This document shows positions 34,769 to 42,221 of a DNA stretch of 64,000 nucleotides, in pieces. The notes under the pieces were generated by a model that did not search any database, was not told the origin of the DNA, and was given only the letters and a program-made list of their open reading frames with translations. A program made the position numbers and the translations under genes. How positions within the stretch are numbered: the first letter of the stretch is position 1; every line of letters starts with the position of its first letter. The stretch is from Spirochaetia bacterium 38H-sp (GTDB taxonomy: Bacteria > Spirochaetota > Spirochaetia > Winmispirales > Winmispiraceae): the NCBI GenBank assembly GCA_039023545.1, contig JBCHKQ010000001.1, positions 310,001 through 374,000 on the forward strand, read 5' to 3'.

Positions 34769-35746
34769 ATGAGGGATTCCTTCTGGACTATTGTGTATTT
34801 TCTTCTGTGGTCTATTTTTCTGGGGATAGCAGCTTCTTTTTCTGTTGCTGTTTCCGAGATGGGGATATCACATGTTGTATATATGTCAGGGAAAAGCATT
34901 TTTAATGTTTTTTTCTATATAAAGGCTCTAAGGCTGGTTTTTCCTGTTGTTATTTTTTTGTCCGTGATAATAACTTTGTCCAGGCTTATTGTTTTTCCTG
35001 GCAAGTTGTTTTTGTCTATTGTTTTTTCTGCTTTTTCTGCAACTGTTGCTCTATGGTTCTTTTTTACGGTTATTTCTCCTGCTATTGAAAAAACAGAGAA
35101 GAATCTCAGTATATCTTATGAAAATCCCGTTATCCCATCTGCACTTATGCGCATAGGAGATGATATTTATATGGAGGTTCTATCGTCAGGGAGGATAGAC
35201 GAGGGGATTGTTATAGCAGCAACGGGTAAAGAGCCCGGTTTCTCCGTATACGAAAAAGGCTGGTTTGATAAAAGTTCTATGGAATATCTTCTTGATGGTA
35301 AAGAAAGTGTAAAATTGTCTTATAGACGGATCTTTCCTCATTATATGCTAGATCCTCCCGTATGGATGACAAAATGGGAGAGTATTTTTTCTTCTTTTGA
35401 AGATGTATTTAAACATGATTGGGGGCTTTTTAAAGGGGATTTCTTGCTTCCTTATCTTGCGTGGTTTCTGTTTTTCTCGGGTTTATGGCCATGGATGCGC
35501 CTTACAAAGTGGCCTTTTTTAAATGCTGCGTTTACCTTATGGATTTCTGTTACTGCTATTGTTCTGGTTGATGGCGTTTCTTCTGCTCCTTTTAAAGAAA
35601 TGTTCTCATCTCTTTTTAATTTTCTACCTCCTGTTATTATGAGTTTTCTGCCTCTTTTTATCCCCACTGGTATGGGACTTCTTTCTCTGTCTATGCTTAT
35701 ACTTATGCCCCGCTTCAGCAAGGTAAAGGAGGAGATGCGAGCATGA
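34769..35746 (+). CDS. Six-helix membrane protein, first of a coupled pair (LptF/LptG-like topology)
   Basis: 325 residues from ATG 34769; the N-terminus MRDSFWTIVYFLLWSIFLGIA is a membrane helix. Three helices (~5-27, 52-75, 82-108), a soluble domain of ~120 residues (SISYENPVIPSALMRIGDDIY...), then three more (~225-245, 255-275, 290-312). This 3+domain+3 layout, with a FPVVIFLSVIITLSRL segment, resembles LptF/LptG permeases, but sequence support is weak. The stop overlaps the next start (ATGA), so the two proteins probably form a complex. It may be translated from a leaderless mRNA. Confidence 0.6.
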   Translation: MRDSFWTIVYFLLWSIFLGIAASFSVAVSEMGISHVVYMSGKSIFNVFFYIKALRLVFPVVIFLSVIITLSRLIVFPGKLFLSIVFSAFSATVALWFFFTVISPAIEKTEKNLSISYENPVIPSALMRIGDDIYMEVLSSGRIDEGIVIAATGKEPGFSVYEKGWFDKSSMEYLLDGKESVKLSYRRIFPHYMLDPPVWMTKWESIFSSFEDVFKHDWGLFKGDFLLPYLAWFLFFSGLWPWMRLTKWPFLNAAFTLWISVTAIVLVDGVSSAPFKEMFSSLFNFLPPVIMSFLPLFIPTGMGLLSLSMLILMPRFSKVKEEMRA

Positions 35747-37431
35747 GACGGCTTGGTTCTTCTTTTATAAAGACTTCTCTTGTTGTCTATGTCGTATCTC
35801 TTGCTCTGTCTACCGTTTGGGCTTTGTTTTTTGAGCCTGCAAAGGATGTTGTACCTGCTTTGTGGTCATCTTGGGCTTGGAAAACGGTGTTTATAATATG
35901 GATAGAAAATTTTATGTTTTTCCATTTTACCGCTATGACAATAACTATAAGTTTTATTCTTCCTCCGCTTATCCTTATGGCAGGTGAAACAAAGGCAAAG
36001 ATGCGTTTTATACAGCTTATTTTGGTTTTCACCATATTTATGAGTGCTGTTTTTTTCTTTTTTAACGAGGGTGTCTTGCCATCTCTTGTAAGCAGCAGAG
36101 AGGATATTTTGTATAGAAGCAGGCTGGCTTCCCAATTTTTTAATCAATATGAAAAAGCAATAAAGGCGAATGATGTTATAAATGCTTACGAAGCTTTAAA
36201 CAGATATGCCAATCTAATCCCGGAAAATGAGGATACAAAAAAACTGCTTAAAAATCTTGCCATGAGGCTTCCTGAGGATAGAAGAAAAAAAGAACAGCCA
36301 GATTCTTTTATAAAGATAGAGCATAACCTGAGTATTGGTAAGGCTATTTCTCTGTCAGAGGAGGCAATTAACAGGGAAGACTATTATACTGCATATTATT
36401 ATGCAAGGATTGCTCTGGGGTTGGATAGTTCTCATCAGACGGCAAGGTGGCTTGCTTCCAGAGCATGGGATGCTATTTTAAGTCTGGAAGAAAACAGCGA
36501 GGATAGAGCTCAGCGGGTATTTTTTGCATCCAAAAGAGAGGCTTATCAAAAATTGATAGATGGCAAATACCTTGCGGCTTATTATCATTTTTTAAGGCTT
36601 TCTAAGGAAAATCCAAAAGATGCTGATGTAATTCGCTATTTGGCAGAGGCAAAAAAGGCTGTGGAAACCTATGCCTTTTACTATGACGAGATAGAAGAGC
36701 TTGTAGAAACCCAGGGTATCAATAATGTGCTTTTTTCATATGCTCAGGACAATATATCTACTTTTTATTTTATAAAGAGGATTGTAAGGGTAAGAGAGGG
36801 TTCTTACTGCTTTGATATAAGAATGATGGCTACGGATAAGAAGGGTAAGGTACTATACCGTCTATCCGCTCCTTATGGTAAGATAGAGGAAAACAGTCTT
36901 GTGATGCAGGCTGTAGGAAGGGATAATCCTAATATACGCTATACTCCCAAGATATGGGGAACTGTGCCTTTTAAACCGGAGTTTATAGTGCCTCTTCCTA
37001 TGGAAGATTCCCAATTGCATCTTTTTTCCATAACAGAGCAAGGATTCCAGGGAAAATCTTTGTCAGAGCTTATGAGTCTTTCTTTTTTGCCAGCAGAGTT
37101 TGGGGTTCCCAAAAAAGAGGTTGTTTTTTCTATGTTTTCCCGTATTTTTAGGGTTCTTATTTTTCTTACGGGCTCTTTTATTGTAATTACTCTCGCGTGG
37201 AGAGGGCATAATCGCTCCATGAGGAATTCTATTGCCGCTCTTATACCGGCTATTCCTGTTATAGGGGGTATGATGTGGCTGTTGTCTAATATTCTTCTAA
37301 GGGGCGGAGATTTCCTTGTCGCCGGGATTTTGGTAACAGTAGGGTTTGCTGGTGTTGTCTGGTTTATGGTGCTTTTTTGTGTGTTTATGTTGTTTGTGAG
37401 CATCTTCCTCTTTGCAAGAAGTTTGCAGTAG
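35743..37431 (+). CDS. Membrane protein with internal TPR-like domain, second of a coupled pair
   Basis: 562 residues. Three N-terminal helices (~10-30, 48-70, 85-108), a long soluble region with TPR-like repeats (INAYEALNRYANLIPENEDTKK, EEAINREDYYTAYYYARIALGL, YQKLIDGKYLAAYYHFLRLSKENP), a beta-rich domain (~320-440; FYFIKRIVRVREGSYCFDIRM) and three C-terminal helices (~470-560). Topology mirrors the partner gene and LptF/LptG-like permeases, with TPRs inserted. No named family. The 3' end is 1 nt from the end of the convergent ogt gene. Confidence 0.6.
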   Translation: MRRLGSSFIKTSLVVYVVSLALSTVWALFFEPAKDVVPALWSSWAWKTVFIIWIENFMFFHFTAMTITISFILPPLILMAGETKAKMRFIQLILVFTIFMSAVFFFFNEGVLPSLVSSREDILYRSRLASQFFNQYEKAIKANDVINAYEALNRYANLIPENEDTKKLLKNLAMRLPEDRRKKEQPDSFIKIEHNLSIGKAISLSEEAINREDYYTAYYYARIALGLDSSHQTARWLASRAWDAILSLEENSEDRAQRVFFASKREAYQKLIDGKYLAAYYHFLRLSKENPKDADVIRYLAEAKKAVETYAFYYDEIEELVETQGINNVLFSYAQDNISTFYFIKRIVRVREGSYCFDIRMMATDKKGKVLYRLSAPYGKIEENSLVMQAVGRDNPNIRYTPKIWGTVPFKPEFIVPLPMEDSQLHLFSITEQGFQGKSLSELMSLSFLPAEFGVPKKEVVFSMFSRIFRVLIFLTGSFIVITLAWRGHNRSMRNSIAALIPAIPVIGGMMWLLSNILLRGGDFLVAGILVTVGFAGVVWFMVLFCVFMLFVSIFLFARSLQ

Positions 37432-37432
37432 T

Positions 37433-37930
37433 CTATATTGCTTTTTCTTTTCTTAAGAGTTCTTCTTTTATGTTAAGTCCTCCACTGTATCCTCCGAGAG
37501 TTCTGTCTTTTCTTATTACTCTATGACATGGAATTATGAGTGGTATTTTGTTGGCCGCACATGCGTTTGCCACGGCTCTTATTGCTCTTTTGTTTCCTAT
37601 TTTTTTTGCTATGTCTGTATATGTCGCTGTTTTGCCCGCTGGTATTTTGCTTATTTCATGCCATACTTTTTTCTGAAATTCTGTTCCTTCTATATCCAGC
37701 TGTATGTCCGGTGTTTTGGCAGGGTTATCCCAATACTGTTTTATTTTTATGTATTCTTGTTCCAGTTTTCCAGGGTTTTCTTCTGCGTGATATGTACTTT
37801 TTAACTTTGCCTCTGTTTCTTCTATGTATTTTTTGTCTCCAAAGTTTATACGAGCAAGGCCTTTTTCTGTTTTTGCAAGCAGTATCTGTCCCTGTAGAAA
37901 GGGGAATTTTGCGTATGTTATTTTTTTCAT
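37433..37930 (-). CDS. ogt: Methylated-DNA-protein cysteine methyltransferase
   Basis: 165 residues. The active-site motif is IPCHRVI (Cys ~132), preceded by the helix-turn-helix TATYTDIAKKIGNKRAIRAVANACAANKIPLI and followed by GGYSGGL. FQKKVWHEISKIPAGKT is the conserved entry to the domain. It repairs O6-alkylguanine by irreversible transfer to the Cys. There is no Shine-Dalgarno sequence; a promoter ends 6 nt before ATG. Confidence 0.95.
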   Translation of the reverse strand: MKKITYAKFPFLQGQILLAKTEKGLARINFGDKKYIEETEAKLKSTYHAEENPGKLEQEYIKIKQYWDNPAKTPDIQLDIEGTEFQKKVWHEISKIPAGKTATYTDIAKKIGNKRAIRAVANACAANKIPLIIPCHRVIRKDRTLGGYSGGLNIKEELLRKEKAI

Positions 37931-37936
37931 GTGCTT

Positions 37937-37965
37937 ATATTATGTTTGTTTTTTTTATATTGCAA
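37937..37965 (-). promoter_or_regulatory. Promoter of ogt, possible leaderless transcript
   Basis: Minus strand TTGCAA (37965-37960), 17-nt spacer, TAATAT (37942-37937), then 6 nt to ATG at 37930. Confidence 0.5.
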
Positions 37966-37993
37966 TGTTCTTCTTTGTTTTTCTTTTGCCAAA

Positions 37994-38030
37994 GGCAGGA
38001 ACAGCCTCGATAGGGGCTGTGCCGTTCGGT
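37994..38030 (-). repeat. ACCGAACG-hairpin element 8
   Basis: Minus strand ACCGAACG (38030-38023), stem GGC+ACAGCC / GGCTGT+GCC with a 4-nt bulge (38023-37994), then TTT. It lies between the divergent starts of ogt and proS. On the + strand CGTTCGGT is followed by TTTTTTC. Confidence 0.75.
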
Positions 38031-38062
38031 TTTTTCTTTGTTATATAAGGTTTTCTTAATCC

Positions 38063-38091
38063 TTGACAATCGCTCAATCTCACAATAAAAT
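38063..38091 (+). promoter_or_regulatory. Promoter of proS
   Basis: TTGACA (38063-38068), 17-nt spacer, TAAAAT (38086-38091), followed by a 39-nt leader with RBS GAGAGGAAAG. Confidence 0.75.
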
Positions 38092-38130
38092 CTTGTATCT
38101 TTTTTTATATTTTTCTATGCGAGAGGAAAG

Positions 38131-39564
38131 ATGGCAGAACAGATTACTCGGCGTGATGTTAATTATTCGGATTGGTATCTTGATATTGTGCTCAAGGCTC
38201 AACTTGCGGATTATAGTCCGGTAAAAGGTTGTATGGTGATAAGGCCGCGTGGTTATGCGCTGTGGGAAAAGATTCAGCAAAATCTGGATAGGATGTTTAA
38301 GGAGACTGGGCATTCCAATGCTTATTTTCCGCTCTTGATTCCAGAGGGGTTTTTGCATAAGGAGGCCGAGCATGTGGAGGGGTTTTCTCCAGAGCTGGCT
38401 GTTGTTACCCATGGAGGCGGAGAGACGCTTGAGGAACCGCTTGTTGTAAGGCCTACCTCAGAAACGATTATATGGAGTATGTATAAAAAATGGATTCAGT
38501 CTTACCGCGATTTGCCGCTTCTTATCAATCAGTGGGCCAATGTCGTGCGATGGGAGAAGAGAACCAGACTTTTTCTGCGGACTACGGAGTTTTTGTGGCA
38601 GGAAGGACATACTGCTCATGCAACAGAAGAAGAAGCCAGGGAAGAGGCTCTCAGGATGCTGGATGTTTACAGAAGGTTTGCAGAGGAATATCTAGCTATC
38701 CCTGTCTACTATGGCCCTAAGACAGATTCGGAGAAGTTTGCTGGTGCTGTTACTACCTATGCCATCGAGGCAATGATGCAGGATAAGAAGGCTCTTCAGG
38801 CGGGTACCAGTCATTTTCTGGGACAGAATTTTGCCAAGGCTTTTGATGTTACTTTCCAGACCGCTGAGGGCAAGCTGGATTATGTGTGGGCTACATCGTG
38901 GGGAGTTTCTACTCGTCTCATAGGTGCTGTAATTATGGCTCATTCCGACGACAATGGTCTTGTTGTTCCTCCGCGGATTGCTCCCACAGAAGCGGTTGTT
39001 ATTCCTATATTTACCAAGAAGGACAACGATAAAATTGCAGATTATGCGCGCGATATAAGAAAACGCCTTATAAATGCAGGGATTTCTACAGAGATAGATC
39101 TCGACGACCAGAGTTCTCCAGGCTGGAAGTTTGCAGAATGGGAGTTGAGAGGTGTTCCGGTAAGAATAGAGGCGGGACCCAGAGACATGAAGGAAAACAA
39201 GGTTGTACTAGTAAGGCGCGATACGGGGGAAAAGATTTTTGTATCCATTGATAGCCTTGCAAATAATGTAAAAAGCCTGCTTGAAGATATACAGCAAAAC
39301 CTCTTTAACAGGGCAAAAGATTTTAGAGATAAGAATACTCATTATACAGACGACTACGAGGAGTTTAAAAAACTCATAGAAGAAGGAGCCTTTGTTCGTG
39401 CTCCCTGGTCAGGCTCACAAGAGGTGGAAGCAAAAATCAAGGAAGAAACAAAAGCAACCATCAGAGTGCTGGAAGATGACCAACAGAAGCATGCAGAAGG
39501 AAAGACCTGTATACTTGGAAAAGAGGATGCAAAATATATAGCACTTTTTGCAAAAAGCTACTGA
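38131..39564 (+). CDS. proS: Prolyl-tRNA synthetase (archaeal/eukaryotic-like type)
   Basis: 477 residues, the short ProRS type without the bacterial editing insertion, as in Borrelia and other spirochaetes. Class II motif 1 is around [16 protein letters not shown]; motif 2 includes [20 protein letters not shown]; motif 3 lies near [20 protein letters not shown]. The anticodon-binding domain ([18 protein letters not shown]) and the C-terminal zinc-like domain follow. RBS GAGAGGA. Codon ends drift from G/T-rich in the first half to A/C-rich in the second. Confidence 0.95.
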   Translation: MAEQITRRDVNYSDWYLDIVLKAQLADYSPVKGCMVIRPRGYALWEKIQQNLDRMFKETGHSNAYFPLLIPEGFLHKEAEHVEGFSPELAVVTHGGGETLEEPLVVRPTSETIIWSMYKKWIQSYRDLPLLINQWANVVRWEKRTRLFLRTTEFLWQEGHTAHATEEEAREEALRMLDVYRRFAEEYLAIPVYYGPKTDSEKFAGAVTTYAIEAMMQDKKALQAGTSHFLGQNFAKAFDVTFQTAEGKLDYVWATSWGVSTRLIGAVIMAHSDDNGLVVPPRIAPTEAVVIPIFTKKDNDKIADYARDIRKRLINAGISTEIDLDDQSSPGWKFAEWELRGVPVRIEAGPRDMKENKVVLVRRDTGEKIFVSIDSLANNVKSLLEDIQQNLFNRAKDFRDKNTHYTDDYEEFKKLIEEGAFVRAPWSGSQEVEAKIKEETKATIRVLEDDQQKHAEGKTCILGKEDAKYIALFAKSY

Positions 39565-39582
39565 TTGTGATATATTTATCAT

Positions 39583-40209
39583 ATGAAAAATAAAATAACC
39601 GCCATGACAGTAGCATTATTAGTATTCTGCATGGCGGATTTTTTATACGCACTGGACTACAAGGGCTTTGCAATAACGGACGACTTTGGCATAAGCTTTA
39701 CCTCCACCTCTGATGCAGCCCCATCCCCGGTTAATCACACACCAGGCATCGAGATTTTTCTACACATAACAGACAATATAAGCTTTCATCCAGCCCTGGC
39801 ACTATCATGGGGAGAATTTCTCATGTCAGCAAACAAAGCAGCACCGGCAGAAATAGAAGCAGCAAATGCGGCGCTTCTTTTATCAATAATACTACGGCCT
39901 TACATAGGATACCACATAGATATAAACTCCATCCTCAGTTTTGATGGCTTTTTCTCACCCACACTAATCTTCAAACTCCCCATAAAATCCTACGGCCAAG
40001 ACCCATCAGGAGAACTCCTATCATACTACTACGGCGGATTCAGACTTATTTATCCGGAACTATCCTTAAGAATTAGCTGGAAAATCACAGAACACATGTC
40101 AATCATGGTGGGAGAAACAACAAGAATACCGCTCTTTAGACTGTGGGACAGCTACCCATTCTATGATGAACTAGGACTATTCTTACACCTAGGACTAGTA
40201 CTAAAATAA
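39583..40209 (+). CDS. Small exported protein, probable outer-membrane barrel
   Basis: 208 residues, signal peptide MKNKITAMTVALLVFCMADFLYA. The mature part shows alternating strands with aromatic ends (GFAITDDFGISFTSTSDAAP, FDGFFSPTLIFKLPIKSYG, YPELSLRISWKITEHMSIMV) and ends LFLHLGLVLK. No family recognised. It starts 18 nt after proS without a Shine-Dalgarno sequence; a -10-like TATATT (39571-39576) with a weak -35 TTTGCA (39547-39552) ends 6 nt before ATG, so it may be leaderless. Confidence 0.55.
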   Translation: MKNKITAMTVALLVFCMADFLYALDYKGFAITDDFGISFTSTSDAAPSPVNHTPGIEIFLHITDNISFHPALALSWGEFLMSANKAAPAEIEAANAALLLSIILRPYIGYHIDINSILSFDGFFSPTLIFKLPIKSYGQDPSGELLSYYYGGFRLIYPELSLRISWKITEHMSIMVGETTRIPLFRLWDSYPFYDELGLFLHLGLVLK

Positions 40210-40218
40210 AGACATTAT

Positions 40219-40253
40219 ACCGAACGCGGAGCTGCAAGCAGCTCCGCTTTTTT
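40219..40253 (+). repeat. ACCGAACG-hairpin element 9 (terminator)
   Basis: TTAT then ACCGAACG (40219-40226), perfect 10-bp stem GCGGAGCTGC / GCAGCTCCGC with AA loop, then TTTTTT. It lies between two convergent gene ends and may serve both. Confidence 0.88.
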
Positions 40254-40254
40254 A

Positions 40255-41478
40255 TCAGACATACTCCTCTGGCAGAACATCCTTCCTCTCTCCAGAACGC
40301 TCTGCAACAAGAAAAGAAACAGCAGAAGAAATCACCGCATCAAGAAAAGTACCTACACTGATCATAAGAGGGAAAAGAGGCTTAAAAATAAGATATCCCT
40401 CCTCCGTAGCCCTTCCGTACATACCACAGATGACAAAAAGACCCATCACAACAGCATAACCAGGAGAAGCACCCATCAAAAACATAATACCTAGAGAAAC
40501 AAAACCAATCCATAAAAAAGTCGTAAAAGGAATTCCAAGACTGGAATAAGAGGAAAGAATAACTATAAAAGATAAAATCATCACAGAAACACTACCCGAT
40601 CTGCCAAAAAGAACAGAAAACGGATAAGAAAGAGCCCCTATCCGTCTGGGAACACCTGAGTTTTCCCTGCCATGCAACATCTGAGAACCAAGAGAAAAAT
40701 AAACATCCCCGGAAAAAAAAGCAAAAAGAAAAGAATTAAGATCCTGATAAAGAAAAAGAAGCCCACTCTTACCCTTTATCAGAAACATAACAAGAGAAAC
40801 AAAAATAAGAACAAAAAGAACAAAAACGAGAAGCATAAACAGAAAGCCGGAATAAACACTAATATCGCTCTCTTTCTGTAAAATAAAAAACAACCTTGCA
40901 GAAACAAACCCCATGACAAAAGGAATAATCTCAACAAAAAAATGATTGATATGATAGATAATACGATTAAAACCATCCAAAACATCTATAAAAGGATCCG
41001 TATAATAAGTATCAAAAGACAAATTAGCTCCCAGAAGAATAGCAAAAACAAAAACAGGCAACAAAAAAGTTCCGGAAGTTATAAAGATACTTATAAAATC
41101 AGGAGGAAAAACAGAAGAAACAAGCTCGGCAAAAGAAGGTACATCCATATTAACGTTTTCTTCCATTATAAGAGGGATCCTCTCTCCCGGATAAACAGCA
41201 CCAAAAATAAGGCTGAAAACAATCATCCCGATATTAAAACCACCAAAAACAATAAAAAGATTTTTCCATATTTTTACTGTTTTCTTATGCTTTATAAGCT
41301 CATATATGGCAAGACTAAGACCGCTAAAAACAAGAGGAACAAGCAAAAAACGACCTGCATTGATAATAAAAGCATAGAAAAACTCAATCAAAGCCTTAAT
41401 ACCATCGGAATACGGCACAACTAAAGTAAATAAAAAGCCGGCAAGAAGTCCAAGCAAAGTTTTAAACCAAATTTTCAT
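40255..41478 (-). CDS. Dicarboxylate/amino acid:cation symporter (DAACS family)
   Basis: 407 residues, 8 membrane segments plus two re-entrant loops. FLLVPLVFSGLSLAIYEL, the serine/gly-rich first hairpin replaced by SGDVYFSLGSQML, and GIPFTTFLWIGFVSLGIMFLMGASPGY and AVVMGL correspond to the transport core of GltP/DctA proteins. Lengths agree with the family (~400-430). The substrate is not predictable; the usual AxxTSSS signature is not obvious, so specificity may be divergent. It is the last gene of the minus run from 42104, 23 nt after the unknown protein. Confidence 0.82.
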   Translation of the reverse strand: MKIWFKTLLGLLAGFLFTLVVPYSDGIKALIEFFYAFIINAGRFLLVPLVFSGLSLAIYELIKHKKTVKIWKNLFIVFGGFNIGMIVFSLIFGAVYPGERIPLIMEENVNMDVPSFAELVSSVFPPDFISIFITSGTFLLPVFVFAILLGANLSFDTYYTDPFIDVLDGFNRIIYHINHFFVEIIPFVMGFVSARLFFILQKESDISVYSGFLFMLLVFVLFVLIFVSLVMFLIKGKSGLLFLYQDLNSFLFAFFSGDVYFSLGSQMLHGRENSGVPRRIGALSYPFSVLFGRSGSVSVMILSFIVILSSYSSLGIPFTTFLWIGFVSLGIMFLMGASPGYAVVMGLFVICGMYGRATEEGYLIFKPLFPLMISVGTFLDAVISSAVSFLVAERSGERKDVLPEEYV

Positions 41479-41501
41479 ACACTATACCTCTTGTAAAACA
41501 T

Positions 41502-42104
41502 CTAAATTCCAAGAAAACCGCGTTTTTTGGGAATATATTGCCACTTTTTTGACTTTCTGGGAACTTGCAAATCAGATATAAAATCACACAACTCAGACTC
41601 CAAATCAGAAGAATAAATAACAGCTCTTACAGAAAAACCATCATTCTGTTTCTCAAGATATCTGTCAGCAAGATAAAAGAAACTTTTTTCAAGAAAAAAA
41701 TTGATAATACTATCTTCCCTCTTTCTTGTATCAAGAACAAAAGTCAACATTATGGCATCCTTATAAAGGAACGGTTCCAGCTCCTTAAGAATAAACAGCC
41801 AACCCTTTATCCACGAGTCACAGGCCTCTTCTATAGATTTTACAGAAAAATCCGTAAAATCCTCCTTGTGTGGAGAAAAAAGAAGAACTACCTGCTCTGG
41901 GTGCTGTTTTCTCATATAAGAACCAACCACAGTCTTAGCAGAAAGATAAGAAGATGGCTCCCAAAACCTTACACCTATATCATCATCCTCTCTCTTGTGT
42001 TCCTCAGCAAGACACAATTGAATATCAAACACGGACAGCAGCCTAATGGCCATAGAATCCATAAAAGTAGCATTGTTTCCAATAAATAAAAGGCTTTTTT
42101 TCAT
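41502..42104 (-). CDS. Unknown alpha/beta protein
   Basis: 200 residues, no signal peptide. It begins like a nucleotide-binding Rossmann strand (KKSLLFIGNNATFMDSMAIRLL) but lacks a glycine triplet. VVLLFSPHKEDFTDFSVKSIEEACDSWIKGWLFILKEL and IMLTFVLDTRKREDSIINFFLEKSFFYLADRYL resemble the core of SDRs with lost catalytic residues, so it may be a degenerate SDR-like protein. No Shine-Dalgarno sequence; a promoter ends 7 nt before ATG. Confidence 0.5.
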   Translation of the reverse strand: MKKSLLFIGNNATFMDSMAIRLLSVFDIQLCLAEEHKREDDDIGVRFWEPSSYLSAKTVVGSYMRKQHPEQVVLLFSPHKEDFTDFSVKSIEEACDSWIKGWLFILKELEPFLYKDAIMLTFVLDTRKREDSIINFFLEKSFFYLADRYLEKQNDGFSVRAVIYSSDLESELCDFISDLQVPRKSKKWQYIPKKRGFLGI

Positions 42105-42111
42105 GCTTTTT

Positions 42112-42140
42112 ATACTACAAAGCCTTTTAATCTAGGTCAA
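42112..42140 (-). promoter_or_regulatory. Promoter giving a possible leaderless transcript
   Basis: Minus strand TTGACC (42140-42135), 17-nt spacer, TAGTAT (42117-42112), then 7 nt to ATG at 42104. Confidence 0.55.
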
Positions 42141-42221
42141 CAAAAAAACAGCACCAGCATATAAATAGAAAAAATAAAGACAATATAAATACACTTATAC
42201 TGCAACACAAGAATAAAATAC

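Noticed and set aside
37431..37433. Terminator expected between the convergent membrane-protein and ogt genes
   Set aside because: The genes end 1 nt apart; no hairpin with T run could be identified there.
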